NCBI GenBank assembly: GCA_028065725.1
Contig: JAPTVL010000349.1
Coordinates: forward strand, 1-14,629
Direction: 5' to 3'
Source of the DNA: Betaproteobacteria bacterium
Lineage (GTDB): Bacteria > Pseudomonadota > Gammaproteobacteria > Burkholderiales > Rhodocyclaceae
Length of the DNA: 14,629 nt
The translations under genes were made by a program, and so were the position numbers. The notes beneath the pieces are model-generated. The model saw only the letters and a list, made by a program, of their open reading frames with translations. It was not told the origin of the DNA and made no database searches. Numbering within the stretch: the stretch's first letter is position 1; each line of letters opens with the position of its first letter. Shown here piece after piece: positions 7,487 to 14,629 of the stretch.

Positions 7487-10182
7487 GCTTGTCGACCCCG
7501 CAGATCGCGGCGCAGCTCGAGCGGGTGCTGGCGAGCGATCCATCCACCGTGGCCTTGGCGATCCGGGCGAAAGCCCGCCAGCCGTGGCCCGAGACGCTGA
7601 ACCAGCGTGGCCGAAAGTTCGCGCTGCGGTGGTGCGAGTCGTCGCTGGCCATCCGCGAGGCGCTGTGCGATGCGGAGCAGCATGACCCGGCAACGGCGGG
7701 GCTGGTGGTCCTCACACCGTTGGCGACGCATGAGATCGCCGAGGACATCGCGGCGCGCTTGGCGCGCGCACGAGTGTTTCAGCCTGAGGGCTGGGACATT
7801 GTCCGTCAACTGTTCCAAGCCAAGGAGACCGACGCCCGGCTGGGGCGCTTCGCCTGGATGCCGCAGTGCCTAATCGACGGCGCGGCACAGGGCCCCTACC
7901 CGCCGGTAGCCAACGGCTTTCTCGGGCTGGAGACGGCGTGGCAGGAGGTGCTGCAACGGTTTCTTCGCATTCCGTCAGCACGCCCTGACGCCGTCGCTCT
8001 GCTGAACTGGTCGATGACAGCCGGCGCCGAAGGCACACTGGATCAACTGCCCGCGGCAACCAGAGCGGACGTGATGCGCTGGCTCGCTGAGACGGCCGGC
8101 AGCGCAGGGGAAATGGTTTTGGGCTGCGTCGAGGCCGGTCGAACGGTCGACGCCTTGCCACTGGGGCTGGTTTGCGGAGTTGTCTTCGCACCGGAAGGCG
8201 AAGGACAGGCGGCGCTAGGCCAGGCGGCCATCCGCCTCGAGCGGTTCGTCAACGACAAGCACATCGGCGTGCCGGAAGGCCGAGCCTGGGGGCGCGCCGC
8301 GGAGCAAGTAGTGCGAGCAGCCGGGCTGGAGGCTGCGCGCGCCACGCTCGACCGAGCAGATGCCTTGCTGCGGGACCTGCGCGTCGCGGACTTCGCGCAC
8401 TTGAGCGATCTGCTTCCCGCTGCGCTGGACCAGCGGATGCAGGACTTCGCGCTCGCCCTGTCGGCGCATGTCGCCGAATCCACTGACGCCAACCTGGCCC
8501 AGGTGGAGTTGCAGGCCGACCGCGTGCTCAGACACACGTTGATGGCGGCCCAGCCGCCGCGCGCTGAGCGCGTGGGGATGGCACGCCGTCTGGCCCGGTG
8601 GTTGCTGATAGCGCCCCGACCAGTGACGGCGCTGCCGAGCGCCGTGGCCTGGCAGTCGGACGAAGGCGCCTTCGTGGACTGGGCACGCTTCCGTCTGCTC
8701 GGTGGCGACGAGATTCCGGAGCTTTCGCAGGCCTATGGCGCGTGCCGCGAGGCGCTGATCGCGCGGCGGAACAAGTTCGCCAAGCCGTTCGCCCAGGCTT
8801 TGATCGAATGGAACGCGAACAAGCCGTCCGTCGACGGGCGCGTGGTACCGGTCGAATCCGTACTCGAGCATGTCGTCGCGCCGATCGCTGCCGCGCATCC
8901 GACCTTGCTGCTGGTGATGGATGGGCTGAGCATCAGCATCTTCCAGGAACTGTTCGCGCGCAGCGCGAGCCATGGCTGGGCCGAGATGGTGCCGATCGAT
9001 CTCGGGCAGCCTCTGGTCGGCGTGGCGGCGCTGCCCACCGTCACCGAGGTCAGCCGGACCAGCCTGCTTTGTGGGCGGCTCACGCTGGGAGCCGCCGCAC
9101 AGGAGCGATCGGGATTCGCTTCGCACGCGGCGCTGCTGGCGCACAGCCGCGCCGGAGCACCGCCCCGGTTGTTCCACAAGGGCGATCTGGCCGACGCGAC
9201 CAACCTGGCACCCGAAGTACGCGCGGCGATCGCGGATCCTCATCAACGTGTGATCGGCGTGGTCTACAACGCAGTCGACGACCACCTGAGTGGTCCCGAC
9301 CAGCTGCATCAGCGCTGGACGCTCGAAGACCTGCGGCTGCTGCTGCCTCTGCTGCGTGAAGCGCGGGAAGCCAGGCGCGTGGTGGTGATCACCGCCGACC
9401 ATGGACACCTTCTGGAAGACGGCACGACCCAGGTTGGTCACGGCAGCGAGAGCGATCGCTGGCGCCCGGGCACGGACAGCCGCGCGCCGCACGAGGTGGC
9501 GGTGAGCGGCGGGCGGGTGGTGACGAGCGATGGTTCGAACACGGTTGTTTGCCTCTGGGGAGAAAGCACCCGGTACGGCGGGCGCAAGAACGGCTACCAC
9601 GGTGGCCTGTCACCCCAGGAGGTGACGGTGCCGCTGAGCGTGTTCGTGCCCTTGGGCATGAACCTGCCCGGATGGACGCCCGCACCGCCTGCTCAGCCCG
9701 AGTGGTGGGAGCTGCCGCCGATGCCGAAATCGAAAGAAGCCAAGCCCGCGGTCGCACAACCCGTGCGACCCGCTGGCCGCAAGCCGACCGCGCAGATGGA
9801 TCAGCCTCAGCTGTTCGAGGAGACCGAACTGCTGCCCGCACCCGCGCCAGCGGTGCCCGACTGGATCAGCGCCTTGTTGAGCGGGCCCATCTACGCATCG
9901 CAAAAGCAACTCGCTGTGCGGGTTGCACTGCCAGACGACAAGATGCGAGCGCTGCTGACTGCGCTCTCTGAGCGTGGCGGCAAGCTCTCGCGCGCTGCGC
10001 TGGCCCAGCGGCTCGCACTGCCGGAGATGCGCCTGGGCGGCATGCTCAGCGCGGTCAGGCGGATGTTGAACGTGGACCAGGCCCCGGTGCTGATCATCGA
10101 TGAGGCGGCTGGAACCGTGGAGTTGAACATCGCCCTGTTGCACCAGCAGTTCCGCGTCGGCGGCCCAGGGGGTCAACGATGA
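7483..10182 (+). CDS. pglZ: BREX protein PglZ (alkaline-phosphatase superfamily)
   Basis: PglZ is the signature protein of all BREX systems and has an alkaline-phosphatase-like metal-dependent fold. In this 899-residue protein the first metal-binding aspartate is in LLLVMDGLS (D480). The conserved PTVTEVSRTSLL segment (518-529) would supply the Thr/Ser nucleophile region. ITADHGH (D639, H640, H642) and NGYHGGLSPQEV (H706) complete the metal site and the end of the fold. An Ala/Pro/Lys-rich linker follows (about 727-790), and the C-terminal ~100 residues look like paired winged-helix modules. All key motifs are intact, which argues against decay of this gene. It overlaps pglY at the start and brxD at the end by four bases each, so its stoichiometry is probably set by translational coupling. 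Its own Shine-Dalgarno is weak. Confidence 0.95.
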   Translation: MSLSTPQIAAQLERVLASDPSTVALAIRAKARQPWPETLNQRGRKFALRWCESSLAIREALCDAEQHDPATAGLVVLTPLATHEIAEDIAARLARARVFQPEGWDIVRQLFQAKETDARLGRFAWMPQCLIDGAAQGPYPPVANGFLGLETAWQEVLQRFLRIPSARPDAVALLNWSMTAGAEGTLDQLPAATRADVMRWLAETAGSAGEMVLGCVEAGRTVDALPLGLVCGVVFAPEGEGQAALGQAAIRLERFVNDKHIGVPEGRAWGRAAEQVVRAAGLEAARATLDRADALLRDLRVADFAHLSDLLPAALDQRMQDFALALSAHVAESTDANLAQVELQADRVLRHTLMAAQPPRAERVGMARRLARWLLIAPRPVTALPSAVAWQSDEGAFVDWARFRLLGGDEIPELSQAYGACREALIARRNKFAKPFAQALIEWNANKPSVDGRVVPVESVLEHVVAPIAAAHPTLLLVMDGLSISIFQELFARSASHGWAEMVPIDLGQPLVGVAALPTVTEVSRTSLLCGRLTLGAAAQERSGFASHAALLAHSRAGAPPRLFHKGDLADATNLAPEVRAAIADPHQRVIGVVYNAVDDHLSGPDQLHQRWTLEDLRLLLPLLREAREARRVVVITADHGHLLEDGTTQVGHGSESDRWRPGTDSRAPHEVAVSGGRVVTSDGSNTVVCLWGESTRYGGRKNGYHGGLSPQEVTVPLSVFVPLGMNLPGWTPAPPAQPEWWELPPMPKSKEAKPAVAQPVRPAGRKPTAQMDQPQLFEETELLPAPAPAVPDWISALLSGPIYASQKQLAVRVALPDDKMRALLTALSERGGKLSRAALAQRLALPEMRLGGMLSAVRRMLNVDQAPVLIIDEAAGTVELNIALLHQQFRVGGPGGQR

Positions 10183-11492
10183 TCAGCGCCGCGCGGCGGG
10201 AAGACATCGTCGGTGCCCTGCGTCGCGGCACCGTGCCGAGCAGCGGCCTGGACGCGCTCGCAGTGGGGATCGAATCGTTCGCGCCCACTCTCGACGAGGA
10301 ACTGGCAGCGGTCGCCGCCGGCCGCGGCGGATTCAAGGCCGTACGTGGCGAGTACGGCACCGGCAAGACCTTCTTCGGGCGCTGGCTGCAGGAGCGGGCG
10401 CGCGCCCGTGGCTTCGCGGCGACGGAAGTCCAGATCAACGAAACCGAAACACCACTGCACCGTCTGGAGACGGTCTACCGCCGACTCGTCGAACACCTGG
10501 GCACGGCAGACACCGCCAGCGGCGCCTTCCGCGGTGTCGTCGATGGCTGGTTCTATGCACTGGAGCAGGATGTTCTGGCCGACGCGTCGGTCGATCCCAA
10601 CGACGCCGAGGAGCTGCTGTCGCGCACCGATGCGCTGATGGAGGCGCGAATTGCGACCATCAGCAAGACTGCCCCCGCGTTCTCCGCCGTGCTGCGCACC
10701 TACCGGCGCGCTCTGGCGGCCGGGGATGGCATGTTGGCGGATGGTCTCATCAGCTGGCTGGCGGGGCAGCCGAACGTGGCAGCCAGCGTCAAGCGCGCAG
10801 CAGGCATCAAGGGTGACCTCGATCATTTCGGCGCCGCGAACTTCCTGGTGGGCCTGCTCACCATCCTGCGCGACAGCGGCTACTCCGGTCTGGTCATGGT
10901 GCTGGACGAGGTGGAAACGCTGCAGCGCATGCGGACCGATACCCGCGAGAAGGGCCTGAACGCTCTCAGGCAATGGATCGACGAGATCGATGCGGGGCGG
11001 TATCCCGGCCTCTACCTGGTCGTCACGGGGACACCGGCATTCTTCGACGGCCCCCAGGGCGTGCAGCGCCTTGCGCCGCTGGCCCAGCGTTTGCATGTCG
11101 ACTTCGGCACCGACCGTCGCTTCGACAACCCCCGGGCGGTCCAGATCCGCTTGGCGCCCTTCGACCATGCGGCCCTGCTGGCCGTGGGACGACGCGTCCG
11201 AGACATCTACGCCGAAGGCCGCTCCCACGAGCAGCGCCTGCGCAGCGTCGTGGACGACAGCTACCTCGACACGCTGGCCCGCGCTGTGGCCGGCGGCTTG
11301 GGCGGCAAGATCGGCGTGGCGCCGCGATTGTTCTTGAAGAAACTCGTCGCCGACATTCTGGATCGTGTCGATCTGCACGAGGACTTCGACCCACGCCGGC
11401 ACTACACCCTGACGCTGGCCGAGAGCGAGATGTCGGTGGTCGAACGGGCGGCCGCAAGCGCCACTTCGGTGGACGACATCGAGCTGCCATGA
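10179..11492 (+). CDS. brxD: BREX ATP-binding protein BrxD
   Basis: This is a 437-residue AAA/ORC-like ATPase of the BrxD (DUF2791) family, found with BREX types 2 and 6 next to brxHI. Walker A is GEYGTGKT at 57-64, inside the typical AVRGEYGTGKTFF context. Walker B is LVMVLDEVETL, with D243 and E244. TPLHRLETVYRRLVEHL (about 91-107) is also characteristic. The length matches the family. The ATG at 10179 overlaps the pglZ stop in ATGA and has an aggggg ribosome binding site six bases upstream (10168-10172). Its own stop overlaps the brxHI start. By analogy with other BrxD proteins it probably acts with the BrxHI helicase on DNA. That partnership is inferred from constant gene pairing. Confidence 0.93.
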   Translation: MISAARREDIVGALRRGTVPSSGLDALAVGIESFAPTLDEELAAVAAGRGGFKAVRGEYGTGKTFFGRWLQERARARGFAATEVQINETETPLHRLETVYRRLVEHLGTADTASGAFRGVVDGWFYALEQDVLADASVDPNDAEELLSRTDALMEARIATISKTAPAFSAVLRTYRRALAAGDGMLADGLISWLAGQPNVAASVKRAAGIKGDLDHFGAANFLVGLLTILRDSGYSGLVMVLDEVETLQRMRTDTREKGLNALRQWIDEIDAGRYPGLYLVVTGTPAFFDGPQGVQRLAPLAQRLHVDFGTDRRFDNPRAVQIRLAPFDHAALLAVGRRVRDIYAEGRSHEQRLRSVVDDSYLDTLARAVAGGLGGKIGVAPRLFLKKLVADILDRVDLHEDFDPRRHYTLTLAESEMSVVERAAASATSVDDIELP

Positions 11493-13498
11493 GCGAATTC
11501 GAGCAACTGCACCCTTCCCTGCAGTACCACGTCGTCAATACGCTGGGCTGGAGCACGCTGCGCCCGACCCAGCTGGCGGCGATCGCGCCGATCCATGCGG
11601 GAACGCATTGCCTGCTGCTCGCGCCGACTGCCGGCGGCAAGACCGAGGCGGCGGCGATCCCGATCCTGTCGAGGATGCTCGTGGAAGCCTGGCCTGGGAC
11701 GAGCGTCCTCTATATCTGCCCGATCAAGGCGCTACTGAATAACCTCGAGCCCAGGTTGGTGCACTACGCCGGCCTCGTCGGACGCCGCGTCGAGGTTTGG
11801 CACGGGGACATCCCCCAGTCGCGCAAGAGTCGAGCGATCAAGGATGCACCCGACATCCTTCTCACGACGCCCGAATCGGTCGAGGCGATGCTGATCTCCG
11901 CAAGGGTCAACCGGCCCGCATGCTTCGGGAACCTGCAGGCCGTGATCGTCGATGAGCTGCACGCGTTCGCCGGCGACGACCGTGGCTGGCACCTGCGATC
12001 GGTGCTGAACCGCCTGGACAAGTACTTGGAGCGACCGCTTCAGCGCATCGGTCTGTCCGCGACGGTGAGCAACCCGAACGAGTTGCTGGCGTGGTTGGCA
12101 CCCACCGGAAGCAGAAGCGTCGTCGGCAGTGCGAGCGTTAGCACGGACGCCGACGTGACCATCGACCATGTAGGCTCGCTCGAAAACGCCGCAACCGTGA
12201 TCGCGCGCCTGCATCGCGGCGAGAAGCGTCTCGTCTTCTGCGACTCTCGCAGCAGCGCTGAGCAACTGAGCGGCATGTTGCGGACCCATGCGATCCGCAC
12301 TTTCGTCAGCCATGCCTCGCTCAGCTTGTCGGAACGACGGCAGGCCGAAGCGGCCTTCTCCGAGGAGCGGGACTGCGTCATCGTCGCCACGTCGACGCTG
12401 GAGCTCGGCATCGACGTGGGCGATCTCGATCGTGTGGTCCAGATCGACTCGCCATCGAGCGTCTCTTCGTTTCTCCAGCGAATGGGCCGCACGGGCCGGC
12501 GGACTGGTGGCCGTCGCAACTGCCTCTTCCTGACGACGAATGACAACGCCTTCCTCCTGGCCCTTGGCGTGACGGAGAAGTGGTCCGAGGCTTGGGTCGA
12601 GGCGGCTGTGCCGCCTGCAGCGCCATGGAACATCGTCGCGCAACAGGCGTTGGTTCTGAGCCTCGAGCGAGGCGAACTTCCGACGCGGGAGTTGGTCGAG
12701 CTGCTCCACGGCTCGTTCCCCGAACTGCACATCGGGGACATTGAAGTGCTCGTCGGGCACCTGGTGGGACAGCAGTTCCTCGATTGCTCCGAGGGCGTGG
12801 TGCGGGTTGGTCCGCAGACCGAGAGCAGCTACGCGCGCGGCCACTACCGCGATCTGCTTGCGTCCTTCAGCGGATCCCAACTGCTGACCGGCAGGCACGG
12901 CGCCGCCGAGGTCGGCTACATCGACCCGACCGTCTTGACTGGCGAGCGCGATGAACGTGTGCTCTTGCTGGCTGGCAGAAGCTGGCGCGTCACCGACGTC
13001 GACTGGTCGAAGCGGATCGTGTGGCTGGAGCCGGCCGCCGGCGGAGGCAAAGCGCGCTGGATGGGAGGCGCACGCAGTCTGGGCCGCGAGGTGTGTCAGG
13101 GTATCCGCACGGTGCTCGCGAACGGTACCCCGCCCACCGTTACATTGTCTCGGCGCGCGCGAACAGCACTGCAGACACTGGCCGACGAGATCCCGCTGTC
13201 CTCAGGAACGAACTTCGTGATGTCTCGTTCCGACGGCGCTCCTACGCAAACCTGGACGTTCGCCGGCACGCGAGCGAACCGCACCCTGGCTCGCCAGGCA
13301 TCGACCGGCGTTGCAAAGGTTCGCTTCAATGCGTTGAGCGTGCAGGCACCTGTCGCGGCCCTGGCCGCCACGCTGCCTGAATGCATCGATCTAACAGCCG
13401 ACGAGGTTGCGGTTTTCTCCAAGTCGATCAAATTTGCCGATTGTGTGCCGCGAGAGCTGATTTCAAGGATGATTGTTGCCCGAAACTTCGAAATATAG
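11489..13498 (+). CDS. brxHI: BREX type 2/6 Lhr-like helicase BrxHI
   Basis: This is a 669-residue superfamily 2 DEAD/DEAH-box helicase. Motif Q region: STLRPTQLAAI (20-30). Motif I: APTAGGKTE (45-53). Motif II: DELH (155-158). Motif III: SAT (190-192). Motif V: ATSTLELGID (300-309). Motif VI: QRMGRTGR (330-337). This is the Lhr/BrxHI arrangement, and the C-terminal third (winged-helix and accessory domains, ending in VPRELISRMIVARNFEI) appears complete. The frame is open back to 10973, but those residues are an arginine/proline-rich shadow of brxD. The start is therefore the ATG at 11489, which overlaps the brxD stop in ATGA and gives the expected N-terminus. It is the last gene of the BREX block. 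A helicase in BREX is thought to remodel or translocate on phage DNA. Direction and substrate cannot be read from sequence. Confidence 0.94.
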   Translation: MSEFEQLHPSLQYHVVNTLGWSTLRPTQLAAIAPIHAGTHCLLLAPTAGGKTEAAAIPILSRMLVEAWPGTSVLYICPIKALLNNLEPRLVHYAGLVGRRVEVWHGDIPQSRKSRAIKDAPDILLTTPESVEAMLISARVNRPACFGNLQAVIVDELHAFAGDDRGWHLRSVLNRLDKYLERPLQRIGLSATVSNPNELLAWLAPTGSRSVVGSASVSTDADVTIDHVGSLENAATVIARLHRGEKRLVFCDSRSSAEQLSGMLRTHAIRTFVSHASLSLSERRQAEAAFSEERDCVIVATSTLELGIDVGDLDRVVQIDSPSSVSSFLQRMGRTGRRTGGRRNCLFLTTNDNAFLLALGVTEKWSEAWVEAAVPPAAPWNIVAQQALVLSLERGELPTRELVELLHGSFPELHIGDIEVLVGHLVGQQFLDCSEGVVRVGPQTESSYARGHYRDLLASFSGSQLLTGRHGAAEVGYIDPTVLTGERDERVLLLAGRSWRVTDVDWSKRIVWLEPAAGGGKARWMGGARSLGREVCQGIRTVLANGTPPTVTLSRRARTALQTLADEIPLSSGTNFVMSRSDGAPTQTWTFAGTRANRTLARQASTGVAKVRFNALSVQAPVAALAATLPECIDLTADEVAVFSKSIKFADCVPRELISRMIVARNFEI

Positions 13499-13743
13499 AA
13501 ACGCCTTGGGCGTCTTGCACCAAATCACTCTGCCCGGGCCCGAGATGGCCGCGTTCTTCTGGACCTTTCCGAGCTTCAGCAAGGAAAAACCCCTAGTCCT
13601 TTACGATTACCCGGCGCTGTCGGGTGCCAGGCCGACCGCATCCAACCAGGCCCTCACCTGACCGAAAGCATCCTGCTGACAGGCCGCCATCGCCAAGACT
13701 CGGGTTCCGTAGCCAAGCCATACAAAATTTTGTATAGTTCGGC
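13499..13743. other. Gap separating BREX block from toxin-antitoxin module
   Basis: No convincing gene is present. A 62-codon frame starting at 13473 inside brxHI lacks coding character. Immediately after the brxHI stop, acgcc/ggcgt (13501-13513) can form a 5-bp stem with a 3-base loop, and acccg/cgggt (13609-13625) a second weak stem. Neither has a T tract, so no intrinsic terminator can be claimed. The last ~25 bases hold the toxin-antitoxin operator described separately. Confidence 0.5.
13720..13738 (+). promoter_or_regulatory. Palindromic operator overlapping the -10 of the HigB-like/HigA-like operon
   Basis: A perfect 16-bp palindrome, atacaaaattttgtat, occupies 13720-13735. Its right end overlaps a -10-like hexamer TATAGT at 13733-13738. 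No good -35 is found 16-18 bases upstream. The ATG at 13744 lies only 6 bases after this -10 with no Shine-Dalgarno, so transcription would begin at or next to the start codon. Type II antitoxins commonly repress their own operon through such palindromes. Binding by the HigA-like protein here is inference from position and symmetry. Confidence 0.7.
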
Positions 13744-14082
13744 ATGAGCAACCCCAAACCCGTGGAGTTTCGAGGTAGTTCCCTTGATGACCTTCGGGCC
13801 TTCCCGCTCGCGGCCAGGCGCGAGGCAGGTCATCAGATCGACCAGGTGCAGAACGGCCACGACCCCGACGACTGGAAGCCGATGAGCACCGTGGGGCAAG
13901 GTGTGAAAGAGATTCGGATTCGGGATGCGGCCGGGGCGTTCCGAGTCATCTACGTTGCCAGGTTCGCCAATGCCGTTTACGTGCTTCACTGCTTCCAAAA
14001 AAAGACGGAGAAGACCAGCAAGGCCGACCTGGACTTGGCCGGCAAGCGTTACCGCGACCTATTGAAGGAGATAGGACCATGA
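13744..14082 (+). CDS. HigB-like toxin (RelE/ParE superfamily, phage Gp49-like)
   Basis: This is a 112-residue protein of the HigB/phage Gp49-like branch of the RelE superfamily, whose members are mostly ribosome-dependent mRNA interferases. Landmarks are VEFRGSSLDDLRAFP (7-21), GVKEIRIRD (53-61), FRVIYVARF (66-74) and the signature HCFQKKTEKT (82-91), followed by a basic helix (about 97-108). The length is typical of the family. The gene precedes its antitoxin, the order characteristic of HigBA, and overlaps it in ATGA (14079-14082). The start has no ribosome binding site, consistent with a leaderless message from the promoter just upstream. No truncation or frameshift is seen, so the toxin should be functional. 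Naming as HigB rather than a generic RelE toxin rests on gene order and partner type. Confidence 0.92.
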   Translation: MSNPKPVEFRGSSLDDLRAFPLAARREAGHQIDQVQNGHDPDDWKPMSTVGQGVKEIRIRDAAGAFRVIYVARFANAVYVLHCFQKKTEKTSKADLDLAGKRYRDLLKEIGP

Positions 14083-14360
14083 CCAAGCAACGATTTGCCA
14101 GCGTCTGGGATGCGATCGAGGACACCCCGGAAGAAGCGGAAAACATGAAGCTGCGCTCCGTCTTGATGACGGCGCTGAAGAATCACATTGTCCGTACCAA
14201 AATGAGCCAAGCGCAGGCCGCCCGACTCTTCGGCGTGACTCAGCCGCGGATTTCGGATCTGATGCGGGGAAAGATCAACCTGTTCGGCCTCGAAGCGCTG
14301 GTCAATATGGCAACGGCCGCGGGACTTCACGTCGAAATGCGGGTACTGGAATCTGCCTGA
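14079..14360 (+). CDS. HigA-like antitoxin (XRE-type helix-turn-helix)
   Basis: This is a 93-residue antitoxin with a central helix-turn-helix at about residues 43-65. SQAQAARLFGVTQPRISDLMRGK is the core, with QPRISDL as the likely recognition helix. This matches the XRE/HTH_37 antitoxins that pair with Gp49-like toxins. The N-terminal part (about 1-25, acidic DAIEDTPEEAEN) is a plausible toxin-contact segment. It is translationally coupled to the toxin by ATGA overlap and also has a strong Shine-Dalgarno of its own (aaggagat, 14065-14072). That fits the need for excess antitoxin, since the toxin start has none. It is expected to neutralise the toxin and to repress the operon by binding the palindrome at 13720-13735. 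Complete gene, no oddities. Confidence 0.92.
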   Translation: MTKQRFASVWDAIEDTPEEAENMKLRSVLMTALKNHIVRTKMSQAQAARLFGVTQPRISDLMRGKINLFGLEALVNMATAAGLHVEMRVLESA

Positions 14361-14503
14361 CCAAAACGGCGAACCCCGCATCCGGAACGATCAGCCCTCC
14401 ATCCTCAGGGCGATCTCGGGAATCGGCACATTGACGGCCCGCGCGATCGCGGCGACCCGCACGCGAGCCTTTCGGCACTCCCCATTGGCATAGGAAGATG
14501 CAC

Positions 14504-14532
14504 TTGTCATGACAATGTCCGGACAATAGAAT
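14504..14532 (+). promoter_or_regulatory. Sigma70-like promoter with spacer palindrome, ahead of DUF1778 antitoxin
   Basis: The -35 hexamer is TTGTCA (14504-14509) and the -10 is TAGAAT (14527-14532), separated by 17 bases. Each matches consensus at five of six positions. A perfect 10-bp palindrome, tgtccggaca (14516-14525), fills the spacer, flanked by two copies of gacaat (14511-14516 and 14522-14527). Transcription would start near 14539, ahead of the ATG at 14564. A repressor on the palindrome would block RNA polymerase, as expected for an autoregulated toxin-antitoxin operon. Confidence 0.7.
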
Positions 14533-14563
14533 GGATGCACGTACGAATCACCGGACCCCGCCC

Positions 14564-14629
14564 ATGACCACCCTTTCCAAAACCGAACGCATCGACGTGC
14601 GCGCAAGCTCCGCGGTGAAGCAGCTCTTG
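14564..14629 (+). CDS. DUF1778 (TacA-type) antitoxin, N-terminal fragment cut by window end
   Basis: Only the first 22 codons are present. The peptide MTTLSKTERIDVRASSAVKQLL matches the ribbon-helix-helix N-terminus of DUF1778/TacA antitoxins, with RIDVRAS as the DNA-binding beta strand. These antitoxins pair with GNAT acetyltransferase toxins (TacT) that acetylate charged tRNAs, and the toxin gene would lie just past the window. An in-frame ATG at 14531 exists, but it lies inside the -10 element and upstream of the predicted transcription start, so 14564 is preferred. No clear Shine-Dalgarno is visible. The family call rests on a short but distinctive motif. Confidence 0.8.
   Translation, partial: MTTLSKTERIDVRASSAVKQLL

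Noticed and set aside
8215..9600. 461-residue minus-strand frame inside pglZ
   Set aside because: Shadow of pglZ. It has no recognisable motif and no ribosome binding site argument.
10173..11402. 409-residue minus-strand frame inside brxD
   Set aside because: Antisense shadow of brxD, whose Walker A and B motifs are clear on the plus strand.
10973..11488. N-terminal extension of brxHI from the ATG at 10973
   Set aside because: The 172 extra residues are arginine/proline-rich noise overlapping brxD. The ATGA-coupled start at 11489 gives the family N-terminus.
13501..13513. Hairpin acgcc-ttg-ggcgt just after the brxHI stop, as an intrinsic terminator
   Set aside because: Only 5 bp of stem and no following T tract.
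13473..13661. 62-residue plus-strand frame across the brxHI end
   Set aside because: It overlaps brxHI, has no ribosome binding site, and the peptide has no recognisable features.
14394..14411. gccct/agggc stem after the HigA-like gene, as a terminator
   Set aside because: 5-bp stem with an 8-base loop and no T tract.
14391..14510. 39-residue minus-strand frame between the two toxin-antitoxin modules
   Set aside because: The peptide (ending VPIPEIALRMEG) looks mildly protein-like but is too short to classify, and its start overlaps the promoter region of the DUF1778 gene. It could be a remnant, but I cannot support it.
1..14629. CRISPR array, tRNA, rRNA or riboswitch
   Set aside because: No regularly spaced repeats, no cloverleaf-like segment and no rRNA-like stretch were seen on reading. 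Non-coding space is limited to short gaps.

Overview
The window reads as part of a defence island from a GC-rich bacterium, most likely a pseudomonad-, xanthomonad- or burkholderia-like member of the Pseudomonadota. The basis is the high GC in third codon positions, which produces long antisense shadow frames, together with the toxin-antitoxin families present. The genus cannot be fixed from the sequence alone. Every recognisable gene lies on the + strand.

Left edge (1-387): the last ~90 residues of a BREX type 2 PglX (phage-growth-limitation adenine methyltransferase) are present. The similarity stops abruptly near base 118, and the 117 bases before it do not read as PglX and are less GC-rich. 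pglX therefore looks decapitated, by deletion or insertion, and the sequence to the left could be the end of a mobile element.

Accessory cassette (384-3680): three overlapping genes sit between the pglX remnant and pglY. They encode a small helical HEPN-like protein, a MinD/ParA-type ATPase with a KGGVGR variant Walker A motif, and a second P-loop ATPase with a STAND/AAA-like layout. They are translationally coupled to the pglX tail and to each other, and they are not part of the canonical BREX gene set. This is the most interesting part of the window.

BREX type 2 effector block (3788-13498): pglY (large ATPase), pglZ (alkaline-phosphatase-fold protein), brxD (ATP-binding protein) and brxHI (Lhr-like helicase) follow, each stop codon overlapping the next start in ATGA. 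The order matches the pglY-pglZ-brxD-brxHI half of BREX type 2. No pglW kinase and no intact methyltransferase is visible, so self/non-self marking must come from outside the window or is lost.

Right edge (13499-14629): a 245-base gap is followed by a HigB-like toxin and HigA-like antitoxin pair, with a perfect 16-bp palindrome in its promoter. After another ~200-base gap comes the start of a DUF1778 (TacA-type) antitoxin gene, with its own sigma70-like promoter and a 10-bp palindrome in the spacer. The second module is cut by the window end.
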